Counted from the first letter of the stretch, positions 17,905-25,998 are shown. The stretch is DNA of 64,000 nucleotides from Pseudomonadota bacterium (GCA_023423935.1 JAFAEQ010000058.1:1-64000); one strand, 5' to 3'. Translations and numbers: made by a program. The notes: generated by a model from the letters alone, not told the origin.

Positions 17905-18953
17905 GCGAGCCCCAGCGTGCGAAGGGCCACGGAGTTGTCGCCGCCTGCAGCGAAGTCATCGAATGCCTTCTCGGTCACGCGGATGATGTGCTTCTTGATG
18001 AAGGCCGCCCCTTCACGGGCGCCATCTTCAGGGTGCTTCAGCGCGCACTCCCATTCGAGAACGGCCCAACCGTCGAAATCGTTCGCCGCCATTTTCGAGA
18101 AGATGCCGTTGAAATCCACCTGGCCATCGCCGAGCGAACGGAAACGCCCTGCGCGATTCACCCAGCTCTGATAGCCGCTGTACACACCTTGCTTCGCGGT
18201 CGGACGGAACTCCGCATCCTTGACATGGAACATCTTGATGCGATCGCGATAGACGTCGATGTAGCCGAGATAGTCGAGCTGCTGCAGAACGAAATGACTG
18301 GGGTCGTACAGGATCTGGCAGGCGGCGTGATTCTTCACGCGCGCGAGAAACATCTCGAAGGTCTCGCCATCGAAAATGTCCTCGCCGGGATGCACTTCGA
18401 AACAGCAGTTCTGACCGTTCTCCGCGAACACATCGAGGATCGGCTTCCAGCGTTTTGCGAGCTCATCGAAGGCTGCCTCGATCAGGCCGGGCGGACGCTG
18501 CGGCCAGGGATACAGATACGGCCACGCGAGCGCACCTGGAAAGGCCGCGACGTTCTTGAGACCGAGATTCCGGCTTGCCTTCGCAACCAGTTCCATCTGC
18601 TTAACAGCCCAGGCCTGACGTGCCTTCGGATTGCCGTGCACCTCAGCCGGAGCGAAATTGTCGAACTGAAGATCGTACGCAGGATGCACGGCGACGAGCT
18701 GCCCTTGCAGATGTGCTGCGAGTTCGGTCGGTTGCACGCCCTGCTCGGAAAGAACTCCGCGCAGCTCATCGCAGTAAGTCTTGCTCTCTGCGGCTTTCGC
18801 GAGATCCATCACGCGCGCGTCCCAGCTGGGCAACTGCACGCCGATGAAACCGCACTCCTTCGCCCATTTCGCCATGTCGCGCAGATTCTGCAGATGCGGA
18901 CCGCCGCCCGCGAACTGCGCCAGGAACACCGCAGGACCCTTGATCGTCTTCAC
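17901..18953 (-). CDS. Sugar phosphate isomerase/epimerase (xylose isomerase-like TIM barrel)
   Basis: 350 residues. The barrel's metal-ligand positions are visible: CFEVHPGEDIFD, YDPSHFVLQQLD, MFHVKDAEF and VLEWECALK. Members act on sugars and keto-sugars or on inositol derivatives. It starts with GTG after GGGGGGAAGC, the island's poly-G leader, and is coupled to the Gfo/Idh/MocA gene. The 220 bases upstream (18954-19174) presumably hold its promoter; I see no repeat there. Confidence 0.88.
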   Translation of the reverse strand: MKTIKGPAVFLAQFAGGGPHLQNLRDMAKWAKECGFIGVQLPSWDARVMDLAKAAESKTYCDELRGVLSEQGVQPTELAAHLQGQLVAVHPAYDLQFDNFAPAEVHGNPKARQAWAVKQMELVAKASRNLGLKNVAAFPGALAWPYLYPWPQRPPGLIEAAFDELAKRWKPILDVFAENGQNCCFEVHPGEDIFDGETFEMFLARVKNHAACQILYDPSHFVLQQLDYLGYIDVYRDRIKMFHVKDAEFRPTAKQGVYSGYQSWVNRAGRFRSLGDGQVDFNGIFSKMAANDFDGWAVLEWECALKHPEDGAREGAAFIKKHIIRVTEKAFDDFAAGGDNSVALRTLGLA

Positions 18954-19174
18954 GCTTCCCCCCGATTCAATCGCTTCACTGGATTAGTCCGTAGACGGAT
19001 AGTCCACGCACGCCGGTTTCAATTCAAGTCGCCGAAAGGCGAAGGACGCAGGCGAACTTCACAACAGATTGCGAATGCGAAGAATCGCGCGAAAACACTG
19101 GAGCTCGGAAAGGGCTTGGTGCCAATGCAGACGTGCCGCGACCCGGACGGATCGCAGCACGTCCGTTGACGACT

Positions 19175-20086
19175 TCACTCTATTGCTGGACCAACGGAAG
19201 TCGAGGTCGCAGTGGGAAAATTATCGGGCACAGGGAAATCAACGGGGCGTCCGGCCAGCCACTGGACCGCCCGCACCAGCAACGTCTGCACGCCGATGTC
19301 GCGCACGGTCACCGGATCGACGTCCCCGCCCCACACATGACCGAAGTTCGAGGTATAGACCTTGCCGCGCCCGTACGTGACGAGCCATTCCGTCGGCCAG
19401 CTCAGATTCGTCACCGGCTCTTTCGCGTACGACAGAATCTCCAGATTCTTCGCTGGCCCGCGCACATGGAAATACACCTCGATGTCCGCGGCGGTCCATT
19501 GGCGCGGCAGGCCGCGATGCATCGGGTGATCGCCGACACGATTGATCAGGGCATCGAAGCGCTTGCCGTGGCCGGTGTTCATGCCTTCACCCGGCGGGAA
19601 CGTGATGCGATTGCCATCGTCGCCGATCGCGACGGCCGTTCCGTAGTCCTTCTTGCGCCAGCCGAGCCCGATCATGTCGTTGTACTCGGGCCAGTCCGCG
19701 AAGGCGTTGTTCGCCGAATGCCATATGTAAACACCACCGCCGCGCCGGACGAATCGCTCGAACGATCTCTGTACGGGCACCGGCCACGACGGCCCGCCGC
19801 CGAAATCGTTGCAGTTCTGGATGATCACGTCGTAGTTGTCGAACTTGGGACGCCACTGATCCCAGCCCGCTGCATCCTTGGTGGGCGGCGACGTTGACAC
19901 GTCGACCTTGGCCAGTCCGCTCGCATCGAGAATGCCCCGGATATAGCGGGTGGTCTGCTGCCAGTCGTGATTATTGAAACCATCGACGATCAGCACGCGG
20001 ATGGGCTTCGGGGAAGATTTCGCATGAACGGCCGAGGTGATGCTGAAGGCGAGTAGCGCGGCCAGCATCGCAATTATTCTTTTCAT
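19175..20086 (-). CDS. Secreted ThuA-like protein
   Basis: 303 residues, signal peptide 1-22 (cut after AVHA). The body is a ThuA-like fold: IRVLIVDGFNNHDWQQTT, IIQNCNDFGG, FVRRGGGVYIWHSANNAFADW and YGRGKVYTSNFGHVW. ThuA-like proteins accompany DUF1080, Gfo/Idh/MocA and isomerase genes in sugar clusters; their activity is poorly known. AAGGAGA before the ATG. It is the island gene next to flhB. Confidence 0.87.
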   Translation of the reverse strand: MKRIIAMLAALLAFSITSAVHAKSSPKPIRVLIVDGFNNHDWQQTTRYIRGILDASGLAKVDVSTSPPTKDAAGWDQWRPKFDNYDVIIQNCNDFGGGPSWPVPVQRSFERFVRRGGGVYIWHSANNAFADWPEYNDMIGLGWRKKDYGTAVAIGDDGNRITFPPGEGMNTGHGKRFDALINRVGDHPMHRGLPRQWTAADIEVYFHVRGPAKNLEILSYAKEPVTNLSWPTEWLVTYGRGKVYTSNFGHVWGGDVDPVTVRDIGVQTLLVRAVQWLAGRPVDFPVPDNFPTATSTSVGPAIE

Positions 20087-20186
20087 GACCCGGGTCTCCT
20101 TCGGTGGCGATTCGCGATCTTACTCGATCACCCCGTGACCTGCGCTCGGGGCATCGACGAAGGTCGTGCCCCGGAATGAGGACCCG

Positions 20187-21305
20187 CTATTCCTCGACCT
20201 GGACCACGGGCCTCTCAGGCGGTCGACCGCCCGACTTGCGAGCGACCTTGAGCTGATAGATGTAGCTCAGCACCTGGGCGACGGCGACATACACGGACGA
20301 TGGGACTTCACCTCCGATGTCGACATTCTTGTACAGGACACGTGCAAGCGGCGGTGCTTCGAAGATCGGCACCGAGTGTTCGGTCGCGATCTCGCGGATG
20401 CGGGCCGCGACCAGATCGACGCCCTTGGCGATGACGATCGGCGCGCGCATGCGCTTCTCGTCGTACTTGAGCGCGACGGCGAAGTGCGTCGGGTTGGTGA
20501 CGATCACATCGGCCTTCGGCACATCCGCCATCATGCGCTGACGCGCCATCTGCTGCTGCAGCTGGCGGATCTTGCCCTTCACTTCCGGCGAGCCTTCGCT
20601 CTCCTTCATTTCGCGACGCACTTCTTCGCGCGTCATCTTCAGGTTCTTGGCGTGCTGCCACAGCTGATACGGGACATCGAATCCGGCGATCACGAGCATC
20701 CCCGCACTGATCAGGATCAACGCGCTGCCACTCAATCGGATCGCATGCATGATCGCCTGCGGCGTCGGCTCGCGCCCCAGTGCCAGCAATTCCGCCGCAT
20801 CCTTCCACAGCACCAGCGCGGCGATCAGGGCGACGATGCCGAACTTCGCGAGTGCTTTCAGGAGCTCGACGAGAGCACGCATCTCGAACAGTCGTTTCAC
20901 CCCCGAAAGCGGGTTGAGACGCTTGAACTGCGGAGCGAGCGCCTGAGTGCTGAAATTCCATCCGCCAAGCACCAGCGGCGCCAGGAGTGCTGCGACCAAC
21001 ATCAAACCGAGCACCGGCAAAGTCGCGAGCAATCCGTCCAGGGCGGAACCTGTCAACGTGGGAACGATTTGCGTCGGATCGAGCGCTTCCTCGCGCGTGA
21101 TCGACAGTCCGCGCTTCATGAGCGAGGTGAGCGCACCGCCGACCTGCCCGCCCATCGATGACAGCGCAATGCCGCCCGTCATCAACACCGCGGCCGCGGT
21201 GAGATCACGCGAGCGTGGAATCTGCCCTTTCTTGCGCGCCTCCTCCAGGCGCTTGGGAGTCGCGCTTTCAGTGCGTTCTTGACCGTCTTCGTTTTCAGCG
21301 GCCAT
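20187..21305 (-). CDS. flhB: Flagellar export switch protein FlhB
   Basis: 372 residues. Four transmembrane helices (about 36-55, 93-115, 150-170, 190-215) and a cytoplasmic domain with the self-cleavage motif N271-P-T-H. Cleavage between N and P changes export from rod/hook to filament substrates. FlhB is usually followed by flhA; here the sugar island intervenes. Confidence 0.96.
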   Translation of the reverse strand: MAAENEDGQERTESATPKRLEEARKKGQIPRSRDLTAAAVLMTGGIALSSMGGQVGGALTSLMKRGLSITREEALDPTQIVPTLTGSALDGLLATLPVLGLMLVAALLAPLVLGGWNFSTQALAPQFKRLNPLSGVKRLFEMRALVELLKALAKFGIVALIAALVLWKDAAELLALGREPTPQAIMHAIRLSGSALILISAGMLVIAGFDVPYQLWQHAKNLKMTREEVRREMKESEGSPEVKGKIRQLQQQMARQRMMADVPKADVIVTNPTHFAVALKYDEKRMRAPIVIAKGVDLVAARIREIATEHSVPIFEAPPLARVLYKNVDIGGEVPSSVYVAVAQVLSYIYQLKVARKSGGRPPERPVVQVEE

Positions 21306-21320
21306 GAAGCGCTACCGCGA

Positions 21321-21401
21321 GTTGGTCGGCCCACGAGTCTGCTAGTCCGCTAGCCAGAACCACCCGCATGGTCTGAGTCTGGCTAGTAGCTAGCCGACTC
21401 G
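21321..21401. repeat. Inverted-repeat element, flhB-fliR gap (CTAGTCCG type)
   Basis: Left arm GTTGGTCGG...GTCTGCTAGTCCGCTAGCCAGAA, right arm TCTGGCTAGTAGCTAGCCGACTCG, 18-base core. The same family as the flhF-flhA element. Confidence 0.8.
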
Positions 21402-21425
21402 TTTTCTGAGTAGCTGCCGCGTTCA

Positions 21426-22193
21426 TCACATCATTCCTCTGATCAGGTCGAACGCCAGATCGAGCGACTCGATGAAGGTGCTCTGCACGGCGGGCAGACC
21501 GATGTAGATGATGATGAGGCCGAAGATCAGCGAGATCGGGAAGCCGACCGCGAACAGATTGAGAGACGGCGCGGCGCGGCTCATGACACCGAATGCAAGA
21601 TTGACGACGAGCAGTGCCGTCATACCCGGCAGCGCGACCATGACTGCGCCGCTGAAAAGCTGCGAGCCCCAGGCCACGACGGTCCAGAGCGTCTCCTGTC
21701 CGAGTCCGCTCGACCCCACCGGCAGGGTGGTGAACCCGGTGGCGAGCAATTCGATCAGTAGCAGATGACCGTTCAGTGCAAGAAACGTAAGCGTCACGAG
21801 AATCATATAGAGCTGGCCGAGCACCGGCGTGCCGACGCCGCGCAGCGGATCGACGTTGTACGCGAATCCAAGCCCCATCGTGTTGGACAGCAGCTGCCCG
21901 CCCATCGCGAGCGCATCGAAAATCAGCTGCAGCACGAATGCGATCGCCACGCCAATGATGATCTGCTGAATCGTCACGATCACACCTTCGATCGAGAACG
22001 GCGTGATGTTCGGCACGGGCACCAGCGGCGCAACGATGATCGTGACCGCTCCTGCCAGCAGCAGCCGCGCACGCGCAGGCACGAAGTTCGCTGCGAACAC
22101 CGGCGCCGCCAGGAAGCACGCACCGATCCTCACGAACGGAAAGAAGTACTGGACGAGCCAGGCTTCGAGCTGACCGGAAGTCAGCTGAAGCAC
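21426..22193 (-). CDS. fliR: Flagellar export gate protein FliR
   Basis: 255 residues, about six transmembrane helices. Conserved GLGFAYNVDPLRGVGTPVLG and the C-terminal IESLDLAFDLIRG fit FliR, part of the FliPQR export gate. Start is GTG at 22193 with GGAG seven bases upstream. The frame is open 24 codons further upstream, but those codons run into the CCCAGCAG repeat. Confidence 0.93.
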   Translation of the reverse strand: MLQLTSGQLEAWLVQYFFPFVRIGACFLAAPVFAANFVPARARLLLAGAVTIIVAPLVPVPNITPFSIEGVIVTIQQIIIGVAIAFVLQLIFDALAMGGQLLSNTMGLGFAYNVDPLRGVGTPVLGQLYMILVTLTFLALNGHLLLIELLATGFTTLPVGSSGLGQETLWTVVAWGSQLFSGAVMVALPGMTALLVVNLAFGVMSRAAPSLNLFAVGFPISLIFGLIIIYIGLPAVQSTFIESLDLAFDLIRGMM

Positions 22194-22206
22194 GTGAGTG
22201 CTCCAG

Positions 22207-22424
22207 GAATGGACTGCTGGACGCTGGGTGCTGGGCGCTGGCCAGAACCGCAGACCAAGCGGCAACGATATTCGGTCGCACGTATCATTCTGACCAGCAG
22301 CCCAGCAGCCCAGCAGCCCAGCAGCCCAGAATTCCGCACCCTCATACTTCTGACCAGCAGCCCAGCAGCCCCAGAACCCAGCACCCTCATACTTCTGCCC
22401 AACAGCCCAGAACCCAGCGCCCGC
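22207..22424. repeat. Repeat element, fliR-fliQ gap (GCTGGG / CCCAGCAG type)
   Basis: Left arm CTGGGTGCTGGGCGCTGG ending CCAGAA; right side three successive blocks, each beginning TTCTGACC or TTCTGCCC and made of CCCAGCAG 8-9-mers, with CCCTCATAC between them (about 22270-22424). Only the first right block has a matching left arm, so the other two look like partial duplications. Confidence 0.8.
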
Positions 22425-22694
22425 TTATCCAATCAGCCCCGGGATCGACTCGAACAATTCCCGCGTGTAGCTCACGACGAGCTTCAACATCCACGGACCC
22501 GCGATCACGAGCGTCGCGGCCATGCCGATCAACTTCGGAATGAACGACAAGGTCATTTCGTTGATCTGCGTCGCCGCCTGAAACACACCGACGAGCAAGC
22601 CGATCACCAACGCCGCCAGCAACATCGGCGCCGCCAGCAACATCGTGATCTCGAGCGCACGCTGCGCGATGGTCATGACGGTCTCCGGAGTCAT
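22425..22694 (-). CDS. fliQ: Flagellar export gate protein FliQ
   Basis: 89 residues, two transmembrane helices, with the family's LLVGVFQAATQINEMTLSFI stretch. Third part of the FliPQR gate. The start ATG overlaps the stop of the short repeat-derived frame upstream (ATGA), and its GGAG ribosome site lies inside a perfect palindrome that also contains the start codon. Confidence 0.95.
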   Translation of the reverse strand: MTPETVMTIAQRALEITMLLAAPMLLAALVIGLLVGVFQAATQINEMTLSFIPKLIGMAATLVIAGPWMLKLVVSYTRELFESIPGLIG

Positions 22695-22709
22695 CGCGAT
22701 GACTCCGGA
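22684..22709 (-). promoter_or_regulatory. 26-bp perfect palindrome covering the fliQ ribosome site and start
   Basis: Bases 22684-22709 are a perfect 26-bp palindrome (half-site TCCGGAGTCATCG). It contains GGAG and the fliQ ATG at 22694-22692, so the folded mRNA would hide both. Ribosomes finishing the overlapping upstream frame would open it. Confidence 0.65.
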
Positions 22710-22954
22710 AGCTGCTGGTCTGCTAGTCCGCTAGTCTGATGGCCGGAAGGCCGAAGGAGCAGCGCTCCGCCATTCTGGCTAGCAGACCAGTCGGCCAGCG
22801 GACTCGTTGGCTTCGCGCTCAATCGCGATGACTCCGGAAGCTGCTGGTCTGCTAGTCCGCTAGTCCGATGGCCGGAAGGCCGAAGGAGCAGCGCTCCGCC
22901 ATTCTGGCTAGCAGACCAGTCGGCCAGCGGACTCGTTGGCTTGTGAAACGTCAT
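22691..22954 (-). CDS. Repeat-derived open frame coupling fliP to fliQ
   Basis: 87 codons made almost wholly of the duplicated repeat: a 43-codon unit (KPTSPLADWSASQ...LPESSR) occurs twice, with one residue changed. Its ATG overlaps the fliP TGA and its TGA overlaps the fliQ ATG, both as ATGA. The peptide has no recognisable fold. I think the frame is kept for translational coupling, but chance cannot be excluded. Confidence 0.35.
   Translation of the reverse strand: MTFHKPTSPLADWSASQNGGALLLRPSGHRTSGLADQQLPESSRLSAKPTSPLADWSASQNGGALLLRPSGHQTSGLADQQLPESSR
22695..22945. repeat. Tandem 129-bp inverted-repeat unit, fliQ-fliP gap
   Basis: Two copies of a 129-bp unit differing at about one base in the shared part. 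Each has a left arm CTGGTCTGCTAGTCCGCTAG, a core with GGCCGGAAGGCC and GGAGCAGCGCTCC hairpins, and a right arm TTCTGGCTAGCAGACCAG. The unit length is a multiple of three. Confidence 0.85.
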
Positions 22955-23718
22955 GTATAAAAACTCGCCGCCAACGTCCCCATCACCAGCGACCAGCCGT
23001 CGACTAGGACGAAGAGCATCAGTTTGAAAGGCAGGGAAATCAGCACTGGCGACAACATCATCATGCCCATCGACATCAGGACGCTCGCGACGACGAGGTC
23101 GATGATCACGAAGGGGATGAAGATCAGAAAGCCGATCTGGAAGGCGGTCTTGAGCTCGCTGGTGGCAAATGCCGGCACGAGGATGCGCATCGGCACATCT
23201 TCGGGTTTCTCGAATCCCTGTCCGCCGGAGATGCGCACGAAAGTCGCGATGTCGCTCTCGCGTGTCTGGTCGAGCATGAATTTCTTCAAGGGCACGCTGC
23301 CGCGCTCGAGCGCGACCGTCGCATCGATCGTGCCCGCCATGTACGGCTGCACTGCATCGTTGTTGATGCGTTCGATGACCGGTCCCATGACGAACAACGT
23401 GAGAAACAGCGCGAGTCCCATGATCACCTGATTCGGCGGCGACTGACCCGCGCCGAGCGCCTGACGCAAGATGCCGAGGACGATCACGATGCGGGTGAAC
23501 GAAGTCATCATCAGCACGATCGCGGGCAGCAGCGTCAGTGCCGTCATCAGAATCAGGATCTGCAGGGTCAGCGAATAGGTCTGACCGCCGCCAGGATTGG
23601 TCGTCACGGTCACGGCATCGAGACCGGCCGCCATGGAGATGAAGGGCGCGAATGTTGCGAGCACGCCGATCAGGCAGCGCACGCGCCTGCCATTGCCATT
23701 GAACATCGACACACTCAT
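22951..23718 (-). CDS. fliP: Flagellar export gate protein FliP
   Basis: 255 residues. Signal peptide (about 1-31, MSVSMFNGNGRR...SMAAG), then about four membrane helices with the signature TSFTRIVIVLGILRQALGAG at 72-91 and the C-terminal LISLPFKLMLFVLVDGWSLV. Its ATG overlaps the fliO stop (ATGA). The frame is open far upstream only because fliO lies there in another frame. Confidence 0.95.
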   Translation of the reverse strand: MSVSMFNGNGRRVRCLIGVLATFAPFISMAAGLDAVTVTTNPGGGQTYSLTLQILILMTALTLLPAIVLMMTSFTRIVIVLGILRQALGAGQSPPNQVIMGLALFLTLFVMGPVIERINNDAVQPYMAGTIDATVALERGSVPLKKFMLDQTRESDIATFVRISGGQGFEKPEDVPMRILVPAFATSELKTAFQIGFLIFIPFVIIDLVVASVLMSMGMMMLSPVLISLPFKLMLFVLVDGWSLVMGTLAASFYT

Positions 23719-24230
23719 TTCAGCCCGAGACTCCGCTTCAGAATCGCCTTGAACTCCGGTCGCATCGGATCGCCCGCATGACTGTCGGCGCCGGGCGCCG
23801 CCGGAGGAACCACCGGCTCCTGCAGTACGTGAAGCAGATTGACCTGACCTGCGGTGACGCCCAGCAGCAACTGCTGACCACCGACCTGAACCAGCACCGC
23901 CCGCTCCTTCGTACCAAGCGGCGCATCCGCGACGATCTGGATGACGTTCGCGCCAAACCTGCCGAAGCCTCGCAGGCGCCGCACCATCCAAGCCGCCGCG
24001 AACACTGCTGCCAGCACCAGCAACAGCGACAACGTCACCTGAGCAAGACTTCCGGCCGTCGACACCGGCGCCTGTTGCGCAACCTGAGGAGCGGCGAAGG
24101 GCTGCTCTGCTGCAAGCGAAGCAGAAGTGATGAAGGTGATAGCGGTGATAGAAGTGATAGCGGCCAGAGCGCGCCGAGCGCGCGATCGCTGTTCTTCTCC
24201 TACCTTCATCACTTTCATCACCGACATCAC
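23715..24230 (-). CDS. fliO: Flagellar biosynthesis protein FliO with repeat-encoded N-terminus
   Basis: Up to 171 residues. A membrane helix (about 61-84), then the cytoplasmic FliO domain (NVIQIVADAPLGTKERAVLV, GVTAGQVNLLH). FliO helps assemble the FliP ring. All start candidates (GTG 24230, ATG 24227, 24218, 24209) lie inside a GTGATGAAA repeat, and the putative signal peptide (ALAAITSITAITFITSASLA) is read from the inverted arm. No ribosome site precedes any of them, so the start is uncertain. Confidence 0.85.
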   Translation of the reverse strand: MMSVMKVMKVGEEQRSRARRALAAITSITAITFITSASLAAEQPFAAPQVAQQAPVSTAGSLAQVTLSLLLVLAAVFAAAWMVRRLRGFGRFGANVIQIVADAPLGTKERAVLVQVGGQQLLLGVTAGQVNLLHVLQEPVVPPAAPGADSHAGDPMRPEFKAILKRSLGLK

Positions 24231-24236
24231 TTGCTT
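24118..24236. repeat. Repeat element overlapping the fliO start (GTGATGAAA 9-mers)
   Basis: Left arm of GTGATGAAG/GTGATAGCG units (24126-24165, ending GCGGCCAGAG) lies inside the fliO coding frame; right arm CTTCATCACTTTCATCACC (24203-24230) covers its possible starts. Confidence 0.8.
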
Positions 24237-24500
24237 CTAAAAGTGATACCAGTGATGAAAGTGATGGCAGTGATGGCGGCCACGTCGCTGCGCGCCTCAT
24301 CCAAGCATCCACCTCTGACCTTCATCACTGTCATCACCGATATCACCGTCATCACTTGCTTCTAAAAGTGATACCAGTGATGAAAGTGATATCAGTGATG
24401 GCGGCCACGTCGCCACGCGCCATATCCAAGCCATTCACCTTCATCACTTTCATCACCGATATCACCGTCATCACTTACTCTTCTTCACCGTCATCACTTC
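24231..24500. repeat. Two tandem 125-bp repeat units, fliO-fliN gap
   Basis: A 125-bp unit beginning TTGCTTCTAAAAGTGATACC occurs at 24231 and again at 24356. Each has a GTGATGAAA-type left arm, a core (GGCGGCCACGTCG, differing moderately) and a right arm TTCATCAC..CACCGATATCACC. A shorter tail runs to the fliN stop. Confidence 0.85.
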
Positions 24501-24505
24501 TGCTT

Positions 24506-24847
24506 CTATTTCAGCTTCTTAATGCGCTCAGCGGGCGCGATGACATCGGTCAGGCGGATACCGAACTTCTCGTTCACGACCACGACTTCGCCGTGTGCGA
24601 CGAGTGTCCCGTTGACGAACACGTCCAGCGGCTCGCCAGCGGCGCGATCGAGCTCGATCACCGAGCCCTGATTGAGCTGCAGCAGATTGCGGATCGGGAT
24701 GCGCGTGCGGCCCACTTCCATGGACAGCGTCACCGGGACGTCGAGAATGACTTCCAGGTTGACTTCGCGGGCACTGTCGCTCATGCCTGCGTCCTGCAGA
24801 TCGCCGAACTCGGCGCGGGCGGCTGCATCGTTTGATTTGGCGTTCAT
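24506..24847 (-). CDS. fliN: Flagellar motor switch protein FliN
   Basis: 113 residues. The SpoA-type domain fills the C-terminal two thirds (LEVILDVPVTLSMEVGRTRI, GSVIELDRAAGEPLDVFVNG, KFGIRLTDVI). FliN forms the lower C-ring with FliM and FliG. It lies 22 bases after fliM, with no repeat between them. Confidence 0.96.
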   Translation of the reverse strand: MNAKSNDAAARAEFGDLQDAGMSDSAREVNLEVILDVPVTLSMEVGRTRIPIRNLLQLNQGSVIELDRAAGEPLDVFVNGTLVAHGEVVVVNEKFGIRLTDVIAPAERIKKLK

Positions 24848-24869
24848 GACTGTTCTGCTCTAGATGACT

Positions 24870-25877
24870 TCAGAGTTTCTGCTTCAGCAACGTTTCGAGA
24901 ATCTTCGGCTTGAAGCGATTCACGCGTTCCTCGATCTGCACGGCCTGCTGGCCGTGCGATACGCCGAAGGTGCCGCGGAAAATGGGGACGTCTTCTGCGA
25001 CGACGGTGGCGCGGCCGTTGAAATCGCAGGGGATGATGTCGCCGGGCTCGAGCTCGAGCAGCTGCTGCATGGTGATTCGGCCGCGGCCGATGAGCGTCTT
25101 GAGCTCGACCTCGGCATCCTCGATCTCTTCCCTGAGCGCAAGCGCCCAGCGCTCATCGTGCTCCACGCGATCGCTCGCCACGCCAGCATCGAGCAGCTCG
25201 CGTAGCGGCTCGATCATCGAGTAAGGCATCGTGACGTGCACATCGCCGCCGCCGCCGTCGAGCTCCACGTGAAAACTCGTCACGACCACGATCTCGGTCG
25301 GACTCACGATGTTGGCAAAGTGCGGATTGATCTCGGAGTTGATGTACTCGATATCCAGTCGCGCCACATGCGACCACGCCTCCTTGAGGCCGGCGAACAC
25401 ATGCTTGAGCATCATGTGGATGACGCGCGTTTCGGTTGCGGTGAACTCGCGGCCTTCGATCTTCGCGAAACGACCGTTGCCGCCGAAGAAGTTATCGACC
25501 ACCGTGAACACGAACTTCGGATCGAGGACGACCAGCCCCGTTCCGCGCAGCGGCAGCACTTTGATCAGATTCAGATTCGTCGGCACATGCAGCGAATGCA
25601 CGTACTCGCTGAACTTCTGCATCTTGATCGGCGCAACCGAGACTTCGGGCGCCCGACGCAGCATGTTGAACAGCGAGGTACGGAACAGGCGCGCGAAACG
25701 ATCATTGATCATCTCGAGCGTCGGCATGCGTCCGCGAACGATGCGGACCTGATTCGTGAAATCGTATGGCCGCGCCTGCCCGGGCTCGGCCGACTCTTCG
25801 GTCTTGACCGCGCCGCTGTCTACGCCGTGAAGCAGCGCATCGATTTCGTCTTGACTGAGTACGTCTTGGCCGGACAT
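24870..25877 (-). CDS. fliM: Flagellar motor switch protein FliM
   Basis: 335 residues. N-terminal CheY-P-binding peptide LSQDEIDALLHG (about 6-17), middle CheC-like domain (about 50-230) and C-terminal SpoA domain (ELKTLIGRGRITMQQLLELEPGDII). FliM receives the CheY-P signal in the C-ring. It is followed closely by fliN. Confidence 0.96.
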   Translation of the reverse strand: MSGQDVLSQDEIDALLHGVDSGAVKTEESAEPGQARPYDFTNQVRIVRGRMPTLEMINDRFARLFRTSLFNMLRRAPEVSVAPIKMQKFSEYVHSLHVPTNLNLIKVLPLRGTGLVVLDPKFVFTVVDNFFGGNGRFAKIEGREFTATETRVIHMMLKHVFAGLKEAWSHVARLDIEYINSEINPHFANIVSPTEIVVVTSFHVELDGGGGDVHVTMPYSMIEPLRELLDAGVASDRVEHDERWALALREEIEDAEVELKTLIGRGRITMQQLLELEPGDIIPCDFNGRATVVAEDVPIFRGTFGVSHGQQAVQIEERVNRFKPKILETLLKQKL

Positions 25878-25889
25878 GTTGAGTTCGAA

Positions 25890-25998
25890 GTGATCAGTGA
25901 TGGGTGATGAGTGATGAGACGAGAGCTGGCTTGGCGGTGATTTCGCACTGTGACCTGGGAGATTCCGTGCTCATCACGCTTCACACATCACTCATCAC
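25890..25998. repeat. Heptamer inverted-repeat element, fliM-fliL gap (GTGATGA type)
   Basis: Left arm AGTGATCAGTGATGGGTGATG and on (25890-25917), right arm CTCATCACGCTTCACACATC and on (25971-25998). The right arm includes the fliL stop codon: the fliL end reads CAG TGA TGA GTG on the minus strand. Confidence 0.8.

Noticed and set aside
20166..21161. Long plus-strand frame opposite flhB, and similar frames opposite flhA, fleQ and nrdA
   Set aside because: Antisense shadows of high-GC genes; Arg/His-rich or low-complexity products with no recognisable domain.
23719..24312. N-terminal extension of FliP
   Set aside because: It lies across fliO in another frame; the FliP signal peptide starts at 23718.
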